A DNA stretch of 64,000 nt from an uncultured Prevotellaceae bacterium (lineage in GTDB: Bacteria > Bacteroidota > Bacteroidia > Bacteroidales > Muribaculaceae). The notes beneath the pieces were generated by a model, which was not told the DNA's origin, did not search any database, and saw only the letters and a list, made by a program, of their open reading frames with translations. The stretch is from positions 1 to 64,000 of the forward strand of contig ONGE01000013.1 in assembly GCA_900317325.1 (NCBI GenBank), read 5' to 3'. Of this stretch, positions 1 through 8,888 are shown in pieces (the stretch's first letter is position 1; each line of letters opens with the position of its first letter). Position numbers and translations under genes: made by a program.

Positions 1-3000
1 TCCGTCGCCCATCTGCAGCGATTGCAGGGCGGTGATGATCTTCTCGTATTCCTTCTTGACGATGGCCTCGTCAAAGAGTTCGTTGAGCTTTGACATCCTG
101 AGCGTCTGTCGGTCAGCCTCGCGCATCCAGGGCGATGCCAGCAGGGTGCCGATCTTCAGGTCCTGGTTCTTCTGGAGCATCGACACGAGAGTGCTGTCCT
201 CGTTGTGCTGCTTCCAGTAGGTCACCGCCTCCTTGATCTGGGGTTGTGCCTTGGCTACACCTTGTGCTACTTGCAGGGCAAACAGGCTGTGGACTGCATG
301 GGTTGCCGTGCAGTAACTGTCGCTGAAGATGGTGGGCAGAGCCAGCACGCAGTACCACACGGGGTTATCGCAGTATTCCAGCGTCACGCGGGCATCCTTG
401 GGGAACTTGGGCAGCGGCTGCTCGAAGTGGCCTTGTGCTGCTTCAATATAGAAGGGTTCGGTCTCGATAACAGGCGAGATGGTCGTCAGCACGGGCACCA
501 TCACCTGCTCGCCGTCGCCGAAGCGGTTGTTGGCGGCCTTGATGCGGAAGCCCACAAAGGCGATGGTGTCGGGCACCTGCCAGTCGATGGTGACTGCCTG
601 GCTGCCCATCGGGTCGAGCGTCAGGTTGAACTTGCGGGTGTCATAGACGTCATTGGAGCGCGGGTCGAAGAGTTCGATCACGGCGTCACAGGCGGCTGCC
701 TCGTCGGTGGCGTTCTGCACGGTGGCGGCCAGCGTGGCCTTGTCGCCCTGGCGCAGGAAGCGCGGCATGTTGGCGCGCACCATCAGCGGCTTCTGCGTCA
801 GCACCTCGGCCATCCAACTTGAGCCGGTCATCTTCTTGTCCCATGCCACGGCTTGGGTAATCCAAGTGGTGTTGAAGTTGGGCACCTCAAACTCAACGCT
901 GATGTTGCCCTTGTCGTCGCTGGTGAGCATCGGCTGCCACAACGCTGTCTTCACATCGCTCTCACGCAAGGTAACCTTGTCCAGATTCTTCTCGTTGACC
1001 TTAATCTCTTCTTTTTCACAATGTGCATTCGCTGCATTATAGTATCCCTCAGGCATTTCATCCATGTCCTCTGCGTCGAGTGACATATCTATCATAACTT
1101 CTTCCTGCGCCATTTGGGCTTCAGCTACCTGAACACCAGCAACACGGCCTTCAAGGCCATTAGCGGCGTCAAGAGCGCGTGACTTTCTCAACAGCATACG
1201 TCCTCGGCCAAACCCGTAGTCGAAGAAGTTTTGGTTATAAGTGTACAGCATCGGCAGCAGGGGATATGCATCATCAGGGATATTCAACATCTTGCCCGTC
1301 CAGTCTCCTCTGGTTCTATTGACTAGCTCCAGACGCTGTGCAAAAGCAAAAAATGAATTGATGACTGGGCTCCAGTCGCCGAAGTCCCAATCGTTGACCT
1401 CGATACTGTTAATCGCCTTGTCGAACATGTCGAGCAGCATAGCGCCCTGATGGGGCTTGCCGTTCTGGTCGGTGAGACTGAATGTCCAATGCTCCATGTT
1501 GCCGGGCACGAGTTTGTTACGGAACGACGTGGCGGTAATCTTGATGGCTTCGGCCTTATAGGGATTCTGCAATATCACGGTCTTCTCCCACTGCTTGGTG
1601 CCGTAATAGGTGATGAACTTCACGGTAACATCTTTGCCTGCTTCTTTGGGCAGCTTTACAGTGAAATCGTGCATTCCCTTGTCATAGGTGAGCCAGCCCT
1701 GGCCGATGATATCATTGACAGCCGATGCCACATAGTAGATGTAGGCCTTGGGCGTTGAAACACCGATGGTGATGTGTCCCACGTTTTTCTTGTCCACGGT
1801 CTGCTCCAACGGGGTGAGCCATAGCGGGCAGTCCTTGACGGGTGGCCTCTTGTCGCCCTTGCGATAGAGGGTGATCACGCGCTCAATGTCAACGTCCTGC
1901 TCGCCTTCCTCAGCATCAAGGATGTGAATTTTCAGCTTATATTGTCCCGAGGGCAGGCTGGTCAGGTCGATGGTCGGGTCGGCGGTGTTGAGATTTCCTG
2001 TCAATACGGGCGTTTTGCCGTCGACCGGTGTAATTTCCCAAGTACACCAAGTGTCGGGGTGCTCCTCATCGGTGGTGTTGTACTTCAGCGGCAACTTGAT
2101 GGGTTTGTCGTTGATGAAAATGTTGTCGTTCACAACACCCAATTCAATGCCGCGTCGGGTGCCCACAATAAACGAAGTGCTCTCCTCGTGGGTCTCGCCG
2201 GCATCGGTAGTGACGGTGGCCATGACCTCGTAGTTATAACGTGCCCTACAACGCTTGCCGGGTTTGTAGCCCTTGTTTTCCTCGAACAATTCGGCGGGAT
2301 ACTCAATCATGAAGTTGCCCTGCTCGTCGGTCATGACGATAGTGTCTTGCAGGTGTTCACCCACGTCATGGTTTATGTTCCACCACCACCATGACCATTG
2401 CTTCTGGATGAGCGACAGGCGCACCTCGGAGTTCTGCACGGGCAAGCCGCTGTAGGTCATTGCCTTACCCGTTACCTTAACGGGCTGGCCAGCGACATAG
2501 CTGAGGCGAGCGTCAGGGAAGGTAACCTCAAACGTGGGCGTCTTGTACTCGCTCACGGTGACGGGATGGTAGGCAAGGGCTTTGTTCTTTGGGCCTTTCT
2601 CTTCGAACTGGATGCCGAAAGTGCCGTTCATGCGGTCTTTGGGAACCAAGAAGGTCCCTTCGATGCGGCCATATTCATCGGTGGTCATTGTCACCGTGTC
2701 GATGGGCTCTTGGTTGCTGTCTTTGAAGATGGCTACAATCGGCTTGCCGGGCAGCACCTTGCGTTCCTTTTCGGTCCAGTTATAGACGATGGCGGCCCAC
2801 TGGATGGTCTCACCGGGGCGATATACACCCAGGTCGGTATAAACCTCGGCATCATTGTTGTTGATGCTGCGATCTTCAACTCTATCATAATAACCGGAGG
2901 GTCCAAAACGGTCATTACCCTTGATGGCAAAGAGGAATCCAAGACCGAGGCCATCGTCATCATCGGAGAGTTGCTGAATAGCCAGTGTGCCGTCGGCACC

Positions 3001-4341
3001 TGTGGAGCCCAGCGACTTGCCGTTGCCGTCCTTGATGGTTACGCCTTGCACGGGCTTGCCGGTGTTGATGTCGACGGCACCCACGCAGTCCTTGTGGTCA
3101 TTACGGCTGATGGTGAACAGGGCAATGTCGGTAACGTGCAGGATATCGTCTCGGTAAACACCGCCACCAGGCATACCGTAAAAGTCCTCGCCAAAGACGG
3201 GGTAAAAAATGTAGGCCCCATAGGGCAGAGGCGGCAACGTGATAGAGGCTTCGGCCGTAAAGGGTACTGTGCCCTGCACGTTGACGGTGTGTGTCGAAAC
3301 AAGCTGCAACTTGCTCCTGTCAACACCGTAAGTGTCCCTTTTGTACTCCTGTTCGGGGATTTGATAGACCTTGATCATGAACGTGTTGGCGTTCGTGACA
3401 TCGGCCTTGACCCAGATGCTGTCGCTGGAAGAACGCACACTAGGGTAATTGAGGTAAACGGTCTTGCTCTCCAGGTGGGTGATGCTGTTCTTCACTTCGG
3501 CCATGTAGATGGAGTTGGGGAAGCGTGCCACATACTCCTGCAGCGCCTTGTAGTGTTCCTTATCGTTTTCCCATCCGATTTGGTTCAGCAGGAAGGCGCA
3601 GTGCTCATTGTCCTGATACTGCCGGTAGGTCTCGATAGGAATCCACGTCTGGATTTGCGTCAGGGCGTAGATGTGGGCGGGTATATCGCCCTCGGTGGCA
3701 GCGAGCCAATCGGCCTTGATGCGCTCGGCAAGGGTGTCATCACCAAGGTCTATGCCTTGAGTCATATCCAGACCTTTCGTCAGCAGGAACTCGCGCAGGG
3801 TGGGGACGTAGGTCGCGCCCAGCTCGTTGCAACGGATGATGCCTGGCAGCGAGGCCACCGGAATGGCCTTAAGCGCCGTCGGGTCGGCCAGCGATTTCTC
3901 GATGAGTTCGACAATCTTCTTGTCGAATTGCTTGCGGTCCCACTCGCTGATGTCGGCAGGCGTTTCTTCTACGGGATTCTCACGGTTGCTCCAACGGGCA
4001 TAACGGTCGCGGTAGCCCTGATAGATCATCGCCTCAAGGTGGTAGAGCAGCGCACGGATGTGCGGTTGCTTCTCCCTGGCGGCAGTGGCCTCGACACGTG
4101 AGATGATGTCGGCCGCGTTGTCTTGCGAGATGCCGCTCTGGGCCAGACTGTAGCGCACCAGCGCATCGACGGTCAACTCGCAGTCACCTGTCTTTAGCGC
4201 CTTGTCCAGGTCGGTCAACGCCTCCTTGGACACGTCCTGCGGGAAATTGAAGTCAACGACCTTGTCCTTTCCCGATGAGTCAAATGGGAATGCCATGATG
4301 AGTAATACTATGGTTAAGATTTGAATGATTGTCTGTTTCAT
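1..4341 (-). CDS. Alpha-2-macroglobulin-like MG2 family protein (partial, C-terminus beyond window)
   Basis: The minus-strand frame is open from the ATG at 4341 to the window edge: 1,447 residues without a stop. It starts with a hydrophobic export signal (MKQTIIQILTIVLLIMAFPF). An MG2 domain lies near residues 500-590 (EVYTDLGVYRPGETIQW). The A2M bait/MG domain follows near 1130 (TALWQPMLTSDDKGNISVEF), and a helical thioester-type domain begins near 1330 (NPVWYCVLALPTIFSDSYC), where the usual GCxEQ thioester motif is not visible. Around residues 1050-1070 the stretch LDAANGLEGRVAGVQV resembles the SusC/RagA plug signature. Family members are large envelope proteins of uncertain role, compared with protease-trapping macroglobulins. 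A missing thioester suggests it does not trap covalently. The family call is firm; the function is unknown. Confidence 0.88.
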   Translation of the reverse strand, partial: MKQTIIQILTIVLLIMAFPFDSSGKDKVVDFNFPQDVSKEALTDLDKALKTGDCELTVDALVRYSLAQSGISQDNAADIISRVEATAAREKQPHIRALLYHLEAMIYQGYRDRYARWSNRENPVEETPADISEWDRKQFDKKIVELIEKSLADPTALKAIPVASLPGIIRCNELGATYVPTLREFLLTKGLDMTQGIDLGDDTLAERIKADWLAATEGDIPAHIYALTQIQTWIPIETYRQYQDNEHCAFLLNQIGWENDKEHYKALQEYVARFPNSIYMAEVKNSITHLESKTVYLNYPSVRSSSDSIWVKADVTNANTFMIKVYQIPEQEYKRDTYGVDRSKLQLVSTHTVNVQGTVPFTAEASITLPPLPYGAYIFYPVFGEDFYGMPGGGVYRDDILHVTDIALFTISRNDHKDCVGAVDINTGKPVQGVTIKDGNGKSLGSTGADGTLAIQQLSDDDDGLGLGFLFAIKGNDRFGPSGYYDRVEDRSINNNDAEVYTDLGVYRPGETIQWAAIVYNWTEKERKVLPGKPIVAIFKDSNQEPIDTVTMTTDEYGRIEGTFLVPKDRMNGTFGIQFEEKGPKNKALAYHPVTVSEYKTPTFEVTFPDARLSYVAGQPVKVTGKAMTYSGLPVQNSEVRLSLIQKQWSWWWWNINHDVGEHLQDTIVMTDEQGNFMIEYPAELFEENKGYKPGKRCRARYNYEVMATVTTDAGETHEESTSFIVGTRRGIELGVVNDNIFINDKPIKLPLKYNTTDEEHPDTWCTWEITPVDGKTPVLTGNLNTADPTIDLTSLPSGQYKLKIHILDAEEGEQDVDIERVITLYRKGDKRPPVKDCPLWLTPLEQTVDKKNVGHITIGVSTPKAYIYYVASAVNDIIGQGWLTYDKGMHDFTVKLPKEAGKDVTVKFITYYGTKQWEKTVILQNPYKAEAIKITATSFRNKLVPGNMEHWTFSLTDQNGKPHQGAMLLDMFDKAINSIEVNDWDFGDWSPVINSFFAFAQRLELVNRTRGDWTGKMLNIPDDAYPLLPMLYTYNQNFFDYGFGRGRMLLRKSRALDAANGLEGRVAGVQVAEAQMAQEEVMIDMSLDAEDMDEMPEGYYNAANAHCEKEEIKVNEKNLDKVTLRESDVKTALWQPMLTSDDKGNISVEFEVPNFNTTWITQAVAWDKKMTGSSWMAEVLTQKPLMVRANMPRFLRQGDKATLAATVQNATDEAAACDAVIELFDPRSNDVYDTRKFNLTLDPMGSQAVTIDWQVPDTIAFVGFRIKAANNRFGDGEQVMVPVLTTISPVIETEPFYIEAAQGHFEQPLPKFPKDARVTLEYCDNPVWYCVLALPTIFSDSYCTATHAVHSLFALQVAQGVAKAQPQIKEAVTYWKQHNEDSTLVSMLQKNQDLKIGTLLASPWMREADRQTLRMSKLNELFDEAIVKKEYEKIITALQSLQMGDG

Positions 4342-4375
4342 AGTCTTTCGGTGTTTGGTTTTTTTATTATAACTC

Positions 4376-4383
4376 CAAAATTA
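4376..4383 (-). promoter_or_regulatory. Candidate -7 box (TAATTTTG) of the MG2 protein gene
   Basis: On the minus strand the octamer TAATTTTG fits the Bacteroidetes -7 consensus TAnnTTTG, 35 bases upstream of the ATG at 4341. No TTTG at the usual 19-21 bp distance is clear, so support is moderate. Confidence 0.4.
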
Positions 4384-4483
4384 CATAAATAATGTGCAAA
4401 ATCCTCGCCAAGCCTTAATATTTTGCAATAATTAACGTCAATGCACTTGGGAGAAGTTCCTCTGCTATATCTCACGCAGGCTT

Positions 4484-4525
4484 GAAAAAAATGGTTCCGC
4501 TCTATCGGTGTGATACAGCGGAACC
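4484..4525 (-). terminator. Rho-independent terminator of the ECF sigma operon
   Basis: On the minus strand, arms GGTTCCGCT and AGCGGAACC (9 bp, extended inward by TATC/GATA after one mismatch) are followed by a run of seven T. It lies just past the stop codon of the last gene in the sigma operon (4555) and before the MG2 gene promoter, so it separates the two transcription units. Confidence 0.8.
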
Positions 4526-4554
4526 CTATATTTTGTCTCCCTGGCGGAGTGATG

Positions 4555-4998
4555 TCACTTCTTGTTCTTGTTCTTAGCCTTGGAGATCATCTCGCGTGTG
4601 AACTTGGCTTCGGCCTGCTTGAGCTGGTAGAGTTGCTTCTTGCTCAGTATCTTGGAGAATTTCTCGAAGTACTTGGCCTCGATTTCACCTTCCTGGACGC
4701 GGGTGTTGGACAATGCCGACGCGGCTACTTCATAATCGCGGTCGCTGGGATTCTTCTTCTTCTCGACCTCGGCGGCCAGGGCGCGGGCGTTGCGGTTCAC
4801 CTGATAGATTTCACGCTCCATCTGCTCATAGAGCGGCATGAACTGCTTTTGCTGCGTTGGGGTCAGCCCCAGTTCCTGGATGATCATCTCATGCTTGGCC
4901 TGGTACATGTCGTTGGCAAACTTGGTGCGCCCGTTCTGGGCCATCGTTGCCGACGCGAGGGCCAATACAATTGTCAATATCGCAACTATCCGTTTCAT
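4555..4998 (-). CDS. Spy/CpxP-like periplasmic protein
   Basis: 147 residues with a cleavable signal peptide (MKRIVAILTIVLALASATMAQ) and a highly charged helical mature part ending in a lysine/asparagine tail. LTPTQQKQFMPLYEQ resembles the LTxxQ motif of Spy/CpxP-type periplasmic chaperones and stress sensors. It is the third gene of a minus-strand operon with an ECF sigma factor and a one-pass membrane protein, with short gaps. Such trios are common in Bacteroidales. By inference it acts in the periplasm in envelope-stress sensing or chaperoning; similarity is general (helical, Q/K-rich) and the exact role is open. Confidence 0.7.
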   Translation of the reverse strand: MKRIVAILTIVLALASATMAQNGRTKFANDMYQAKHEMIIQELGLTPTQQKQFMPLYEQMEREIYQVNRNARALAAEVEKKKNPSDRDYEVAASALSNTRVQEGEIEAKYFEKFSKILSKKQLYQLKQAEAKFTREMISKAKNKNKK

Positions 4999-5025
4999 AG
5001 GTCAAATCCTCCTCTTTTTCTTTGC

Positions 5026-5430
5026 TTACTGGTTATCACCGGTGAAGTCTTCCTCGTTGCTCATCATCACCGAGTCCTCGTAGCTGATGATATCATAGTC
5101 GCTTACCGCGCCACTCATGATGAAATCCTCGACGTTGCTCTTGTCATTGCCCATCTTCTCGGCTACGGCGCTCACGGTGTTGATGCCGCTATTGTCAGTG
5201 AAGTGGGTGAACACTTGCATCATACACCACACGCCTGCAAACATGGCGGCCATATAAACCAACGGCTTGAGGCGCTGCCACATCGTAGGCTTGACGTCAA
5301 CGGGAGTGATTTCAACATCGGGCAGCATCTCGGTCATGCGCTTGTTGAAGTCCTCAAAGAAATTCTCGGGCACCTTGAAGCCCGGATCCTTTCCGTATTT
5401 TTCTAATATTGTGGAGTCTTCTCGTTTCAT
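5026..5430 (-). CDS. Single-pass membrane protein, putative anti-sigma factor
   Basis: 134 residues from the ATG at 5430 (MKREDSTILEKYGKD); an in-frame ATG nine codons upstream is possible but the shorter start matches the usual opening of this family. Layout: cytoplasmic N-part with FKVPENFFEDFNKRM, one transmembrane helix (LVYMAAMFAGVWCMMQVF, about residues 66-83), and an acidic outer tail rich in D, E and S. It sits 52 bases downstream of the ECF sigma gene and 27 bases before the Spy-like gene. Position and topology suggest it holds the sigma factor inactive, but no classical zinc anti-sigma motif is visible, so this is inference. Confidence 0.6.
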   Translation of the reverse strand: MKREDSTILEKYGKDPGFKVPENFFEDFNKRMTEMLPDVEITPVDVKPTMWQRLKPLVYMAAMFAGVWCMMQVFTHFTDNSGINTVSAVAEKMGNDKSNVEDFIMSGAVSDYDIISYEDSVMMSNEEDFTGDNQ

Positions 5431-5482
5431 AACGCCTATTTGACTTGAAGATGTCAAAAAAGTTTAATGGGGAATGAAAAAA

Positions 5483-6043
5483 TTATTCCGATTCACCCAA
5501 TAATTGTTCTATTTTCTTCACCGCATGATGATAAGAGGCCTTCAAGGCACCCTCGCTGGTGCCCAGAATCTTGCTCATCTCGTCATACTTCATCTCATCG
5601 TAGTAGCGCAGGTTGAACACCAGACGCTGCTTCTCGGGCAGGGAAGCGATGGCCTTCTGGAGGTTGATTTGGGCCTGGTCGCCGTCAAACCACTCGTCGC
5701 TCTCGAGCTGGTTGACTAGGAAACTCTCGTCGTCATCGATCGAGAGCTGGTTCATCACCTTCTTCTTGTTGACAAACGTGATGCTCTCGTTGATGGCAAT
5801 CTTGTAGAGCCAGGTCGAGAGCTTGGCATCGCCGCGGAAGTTGTCGATGCTCGTCCACGCTTTCATGAAGGTGTTCTGCAACACGTCGTTAGCGTCGTCA
5901 TGGTCGATCACCATGCGACGTATCTGCCAGTAAAGCTGCGAGCTGTAGTGCTCGATCACCTTGCCGAATGCCACCTTGCAAAGCTTGGGGTCGTGCAGTT
6001 GCTCGACCACTACCGCTTCATCATATTTCTCACGTGTCGCCAT
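5483..6043 (-). CDS. ECF-type RNA polymerase sigma-70 factor
   Basis: 186 residues. Region 2 (about residues 28-92) contains YWQIRRMVIDHDDANDVLQN and FRGDAKLSTWLYKIAINE, the core-binding and -10 recognition part. Region 4 (about 133-182) contains SLPEKQRLVFNLRYYDEMKY and a helix-turn-helix (ILGTSEGALKASYHHAVKKI). This two-domain size is typical of extracytoplasmic-function sigma factors. First gene of a minus-strand operon with a putative anti-sigma membrane protein and a Spy-like periplasmic protein, which points to an envelope-stress regulon. A TAACTTTA sequence upstream resembles the -7 box. Confidence 0.93.
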   Translation of the reverse strand: MATREKYDEAVVVEQLHDPKLCKVAFGKVIEHYSSQLYWQIRRMVIDHDDANDVLQNTFMKAWTSIDNFRGDAKLSTWLYKIAINESITFVNKKKVMNQLSIDDDESFLVNQLESDEWFDGDQAQINLQKAIASLPEKQRLVFNLRYYDEMKYDEMSKILGTSEGALKASYHHAVKKIEQLLGESE

Positions 6044-6072
6044 TAAAAAACATTTTGAGCCGTAAAGTTAGC

Positions 6073-6104
6073 AAAAAAAATGCCAATTCTCGCAGGAACT
6101 GGCA
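6073..6104 (-). terminator. Rho-independent terminator of the lipoprotein operon
   Basis: On the minus strand a 9-bp stem (TGCCAGTTC / GAATTGGCA, one G-T pair) with a 6-base loop is followed by eight T. It lies between the last lipoprotein gene (stop at 6204) and the ECF sigma start (6043). Confidence 0.72.
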
Positions 6105-6163
6105 ATTTTTTATAATTTTTTTAGCTTTCAGGCCTCCTTAGAAACCATTCAGCCGTTTGACAC

Positions 6164-6188
6164 CACGCAAAGGCGCGAAGACGCTAAG
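6164..6188. repeat. Dispersed octamer-periodic repeat, copy 1
   Basis: The 25 bases read on the minus strand as CTTAGCGTCTTCGCGCCTTT plus GCGTG, an 8-base period of CTTnGCGn. A second copy with 21 of 25 identical positions lies on the plus strand at 38084-38108. Both are in spacers next to gene ends. Confidence 0.6.
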
Positions 6189-6203
6189 CTTTTATCTTAT
6201 TGC

Positions 6204-6995
6204 TTAATGGTAAGAGGCCGTAAAACTTATGTTGTAGCCGTTGCACTTGAACGAGCCTACGATTACCCTGCACTGGGATTTGATAGTGATGTCGACATCG
6301 GTGATGGTGCAATGGCTGCCATAGGTCGATTCGGCCTGATCGGTCTGGATGATGTAGCCGTCGGGCGTCGGGGTCATCGGTAATCCCAGGAATTGGATGA
6401 CATCGGCTTCCACGACTCCGCTCGTGTTGGCGACAAAATTGTTGATTTGCAAGATGCACTTAGTGCCCTGGTCAACGGGAGCGAACAGGTAGTCCGACAT
6501 GTTGTGCGAGTAATAGTTGCTGTCTCCGATTCTCTGGACCCTGCTCTCGGCAGAGGGGAAACTCAGATAGGTGGTGATGACGACTTTCCCGATCTCGTTG
6601 CTGAATGTGAACGATACCACGCCAGTCACCGTGTTGAGATAGCCGCTTGAGGTGCTGCCGTCATAGCTGGTGGTCATGGTCGGGTCGTTGAACGTGAAGG
6701 TGGCGCCGTCGATATGGGATACCTGCATCACGTTTGTCGTAAACGAGTGGGTGTGACCCTCAAAATCATTGTATTTACACGTCAGCTGGATGGTGCCCTT
6801 GGTGTTGTTGATCACAACTGAGCCCTTGCTGTTAAGAAAGGCTACATCATTGCCGTGGATCGTTCGGCTGAAAAAGTCGATATCGTCGGTGGTGATGATC
6901 TCGTCGGGCTTCTCTTTGGGTTCATCATCGTTGCCGCATGCAGCGAATGTAAGGCCCATCATGATCGCCAGAAAATAGAATAGTACCTTTTTCAT
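6204..6995 (-). CDS. Surface lipoprotein of a four-member tandem family (paralogue 1)
   Basis: 263 residues. The lipoprotein signal ends in FAACGNDDEP: lipobox cysteine, then an acidic run that fits the Bacteroidetes lipoprotein export signal, so outer-surface display is likely. The mature part is a predicted beta-rich domain in two halves. The C-terminal half aligns by eye with the next gene: TPTPDGYIIQTDQAESTYGS, then TITDVDITI, then a final GSFKCNGYNISF. Function unknown; resembles DUF4840-type Bacteroidales lipoproteins. Probably co-transcribed with the two genes upstream of it (7096 and 7925). Confidence 0.75.
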   Translation of the reverse strand: MKKVLFYFLAIMMGLTFAACGNDDEPKEKPDEIITTDDIDFFSRTIHGNDVAFLNSKGSVVINNTKGTIQLTCKYNDFEGHTHSFTTNVMQVSHIDGATFTFNDPTMTTSYDGSTSSGYLNTVTGVVSFTFSNEIGKVVITTYLSFPSAESRVQRIGDSNYYSHNMSDYLFAPVDQGTKCILQINNFVANTSGVVEADVIQFLGLPMTPTPDGYIIQTDQAESTYGSHCTITDVDITIKSQCRVIVGSFKCNGYNISFTASYH

Positions 6996-7095
6996 CGTTT
7001 TATCTTGATGTTGATTGGGTTGAATTGTTTGTCAAATTGCTTGATACATTGTCTTCTTGCCCATCGGTTATTGATGAGCGGGAGACATCGCCAGG

Positions 7096-7878
7096 TTATC
7101 GCGCTTGGAAGGTGCGGCCTTGGATGGTGAATACCAGGTCATTGCACTCGAATGTGCCTGCGAGCGTGCGGCACTGATCATCGAGGATGATGTGCAAGTC
7201 GGTGATGGTGTAGAATCCCTTGTAGGAGGACTCGGCTTCGTCGGCTGTGATGACGTATCCAGTCGTGGTGGGCGTGAGCTTCAGGTTCTTGTACTGAATC
7301 TCGGCAGCTTCGACCGTACCGCTGAGGTTGGGCGTGAAATTGAAGATTCTCATCTCGCAAGTCTCGCCGGTGGCATCGGGGATGAAAACGTAGGCCGATT
7401 TCTCATGTTCGCCCTCATTGTTGTTCTCGGGGTTGATAATCTCAGTCTGCACATAGACATAAGCCAGATTGGTCGTGCTGTAAACCTGTTTGCCGTCAAC
7501 CATGTATTTGAATGATATCATGTAGGTATCGAAGTCGAAGTAGCCTTCCAGCTGCTCAAAACCGCTAGCGGTCGCTGTTGCGTCGTTGAATTTGTAAACG
7601 TTGCCGCTGCTCAGCTGCAGTTTCATGTTGTAGGCACTCAAGACGCGGCTCTGCTGATGGTTGTCCTTGTATTCCCATGTAATCGAGATCAACCGGTTGT
7701 TTAAATCTAATTCCACCTTGACGGCGCTCTGGGAGAACCCAACGTTATTGCCGTCAATGGTGCGGCTGTAGAGGGTATCGCCAAAGGTCTGCTTGTTGAC
7801 GTTATCGTCGTCCTTGTTGCAGCTGGTGAACAGTGTCACGGCCAGCAACGCGATCAGTAAGAATGATAATTTCTTCAT
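7096..7878 (-). CDS. Surface lipoprotein of the tandem family (paralogue 2)
   Basis: 260 residues, with signal MKKLSFLLIALLAVTLFTSC and an acidic NKDDD after the cysteine, fitting the surface export signal. C-terminal half: LTPTTTGYVITADEAESSYK, TITDLHIIL, GTFECNDLVFTI, the same pattern as the gene at 6204. N-terminal half has SRTIDGNNVGFS, matching SRTIHGNDVAFL in paralogue 1. The two genes are clear, diverged duplicates. Separated from the next upstream gene by 46 bases, so an operon is likely. No enzymatic motif seen. Confidence 0.75.
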   Translation of the reverse strand: MKKLSFLLIALLAVTLFTSCNKDDDNVNKQTFGDTLYSRTIDGNNVGFSQSAVKVELDLNNRLISITWEYKDNHQQSRVLSAYNMKLQLSSGNVYKFNDATATASGFEQLEGYFDFDTYMISFKYMVDGKQVYSTTNLAYVYVQTEIINPENNNEGEHEKSAYVFIPDATGETCEMRIFNFTPNLSGTVEAAEIQYKNLKLTPTTTGYVITADEAESSYKGFYTITDLHIILDDQCRTLAGTFECNDLVFTIQGRTFQAR

Positions 7879-7924
7879 CTCTTTATTGTATTAATATTGT
7901 TTTTCTTTAACCTGTAACCTGTAA

Positions 7925-8770
7925 TTAATGACGCTCCAGATAGGTCTTGCCGGTCGCGGTGACGGTGGCACTGGAGCCAATCATGTAGTTGGCGTCGAGA
8001 TGATCGTTCACCAGGTCGATGGTGGCGTTGAACGTCTTGAACGGGTATTTGTTGGTGGTGCTTTTTCCGCTGCCGGTACTGTCCACATAGTTGAGATAGG
8101 TGGCAGTGGTGGGCAGGTTGGTGGCATTGATGCTATAACCGATGGGAGTGACGGTCACCGGCACCGAGGTGGCTGTGATGTTGGTGAAGTTCTTGTTGTC
8201 CTTGGCATGGACCACGTCGTTGACCTTGACGGTGGCCGTTTTGGCGGCCGGGTCGATGGTGAACTCATACATGACGTTCTCCAGCGTCGTGGCCTCGGTC
8301 TCGTCGTCATAGGTCACCACGTTATGGGTGTTGAGGAAAAATACCTCGGGCATGGTGGAGATGATGCGGATGCCGCCGGTAGTGGTGTAGCGGAAGCGAT
8401 AGGCACCGTGCTCACTGAAGTCGACATAGCCGCTGAACGATTTGTAGCTTGCCGAGGTCAGCACATAGAAGCCCGAGCCCTCGGGCGTTTCGGTTGCCGT
8501 GATGTCCTCGAGAACGAGTTGCTTGTCGCCTTGACCGTCATTGTAGTTGAGCTCGACCGTCGCCTTGTGGTTGTTGAGGTCGAGATTCAGTTTGTTGTGG
8601 GTCATCGAGATGCCGATAACAGCTTCGCCGCCTGCATTGACCATGTGGTTGATCATGGCGGGGTTGACGTTGATCTTTCCGTCCCTGTGTATGGGTTCAT
8701 CATCGTTACCGCACGAGACGATTGCCGTCAGCGTGCCCATTAAAGCTATGATTAAAAGCAGTTTCTTCAT
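7925..8770 (-). CDS. Surface lipoprotein of the tandem family (paralogue 3)
   Basis: 281 residues from the ATG at 8770; this start is chosen over one 12 codons upstream because it opens the lipoprotein signal directly (MKKLLLIIALMGTLTAIVSC, then GNDDEP). More diverged than paralogues 1 and 2, but keeps the order: a first half built around LDLNNHKATVELNYNDGQGD, then VTVTPIGYSINATNLPTTAT, and a last strand. It ends KTYLERH without the GTFxC motif. Probably the first gene of the three-gene lipoprotein operon, with a TAACTTTG box upstream. Function unknown. Confidence 0.72.
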   Translation of the reverse strand: MKKLLLIIALMGTLTAIVSCGNDDEPIHRDGKINVNPAMINHMVNAGGEAVIGISMTHNKLNLDLNNHKATVELNYNDGQGDKQLVLEDITATETPEGSGFYVLTSASYKSFSGYVDFSEHGAYRFRYTTTGGIRIISTMPEVFFLNTHNVVTYDDETEATTLENVMYEFTIDPAAKTATVKVNDVVHAKDNKNFTNITATSVPVTVTPIGYSINATNLPTTATYLNYVDSTGSGKSTTNKYPFKTFNATIDLVNDHLDANYMIGSSATVTATGKTYLERH

Positions 8771-8803
8771 GTCCTTCTTGTCGTTATAATCAATTAAACG
8801 CGG

Positions 8804-8811
8804 CAAAGTTA
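8804..8811 (-). promoter_or_regulatory. Candidate -7 box (TAACTTTG) of the lipoprotein operon
   Basis: Minus-strand TAACTTTG matches TAnnTTTG and sits 33 bases before the ATG at 8770, immediately downstream of the terminator at 8815-8853. A -33 element at standard spacing is not clear. Confidence 0.5.
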
Positions 8812-8814
8812 CAC

Positions 8815-8853
8815 CTAAAAAACAAATGGCGCATTGAATCTTGCGCCATTTGT
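8815..8853 (-). terminator. Rho-independent terminator, 12-bp perfect stem
   Basis: Arms ACAAATGGCGCA and TGCGCCATTTGT pair perfectly around an 8-base loop; on the minus strand the stem is followed by a run of T. It ends the transcript of the lipoprotein gene at 8889-9578 and insulates it from the next three. Confidence 0.85.
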
Positions 8854-8888
8854 AATGTTTTTTATATTAAATCTCGTTAAAAACGTGA

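Noticed and set aside
2398-4101. 567-codon open frame on the plus strand
   Set aside because: Antisense to the MG2 protein; composition is the typical G/V/D/H-rich shadow of a GC-rich gene, with no motifs, and the minus frame has a clear signal peptide and domains.
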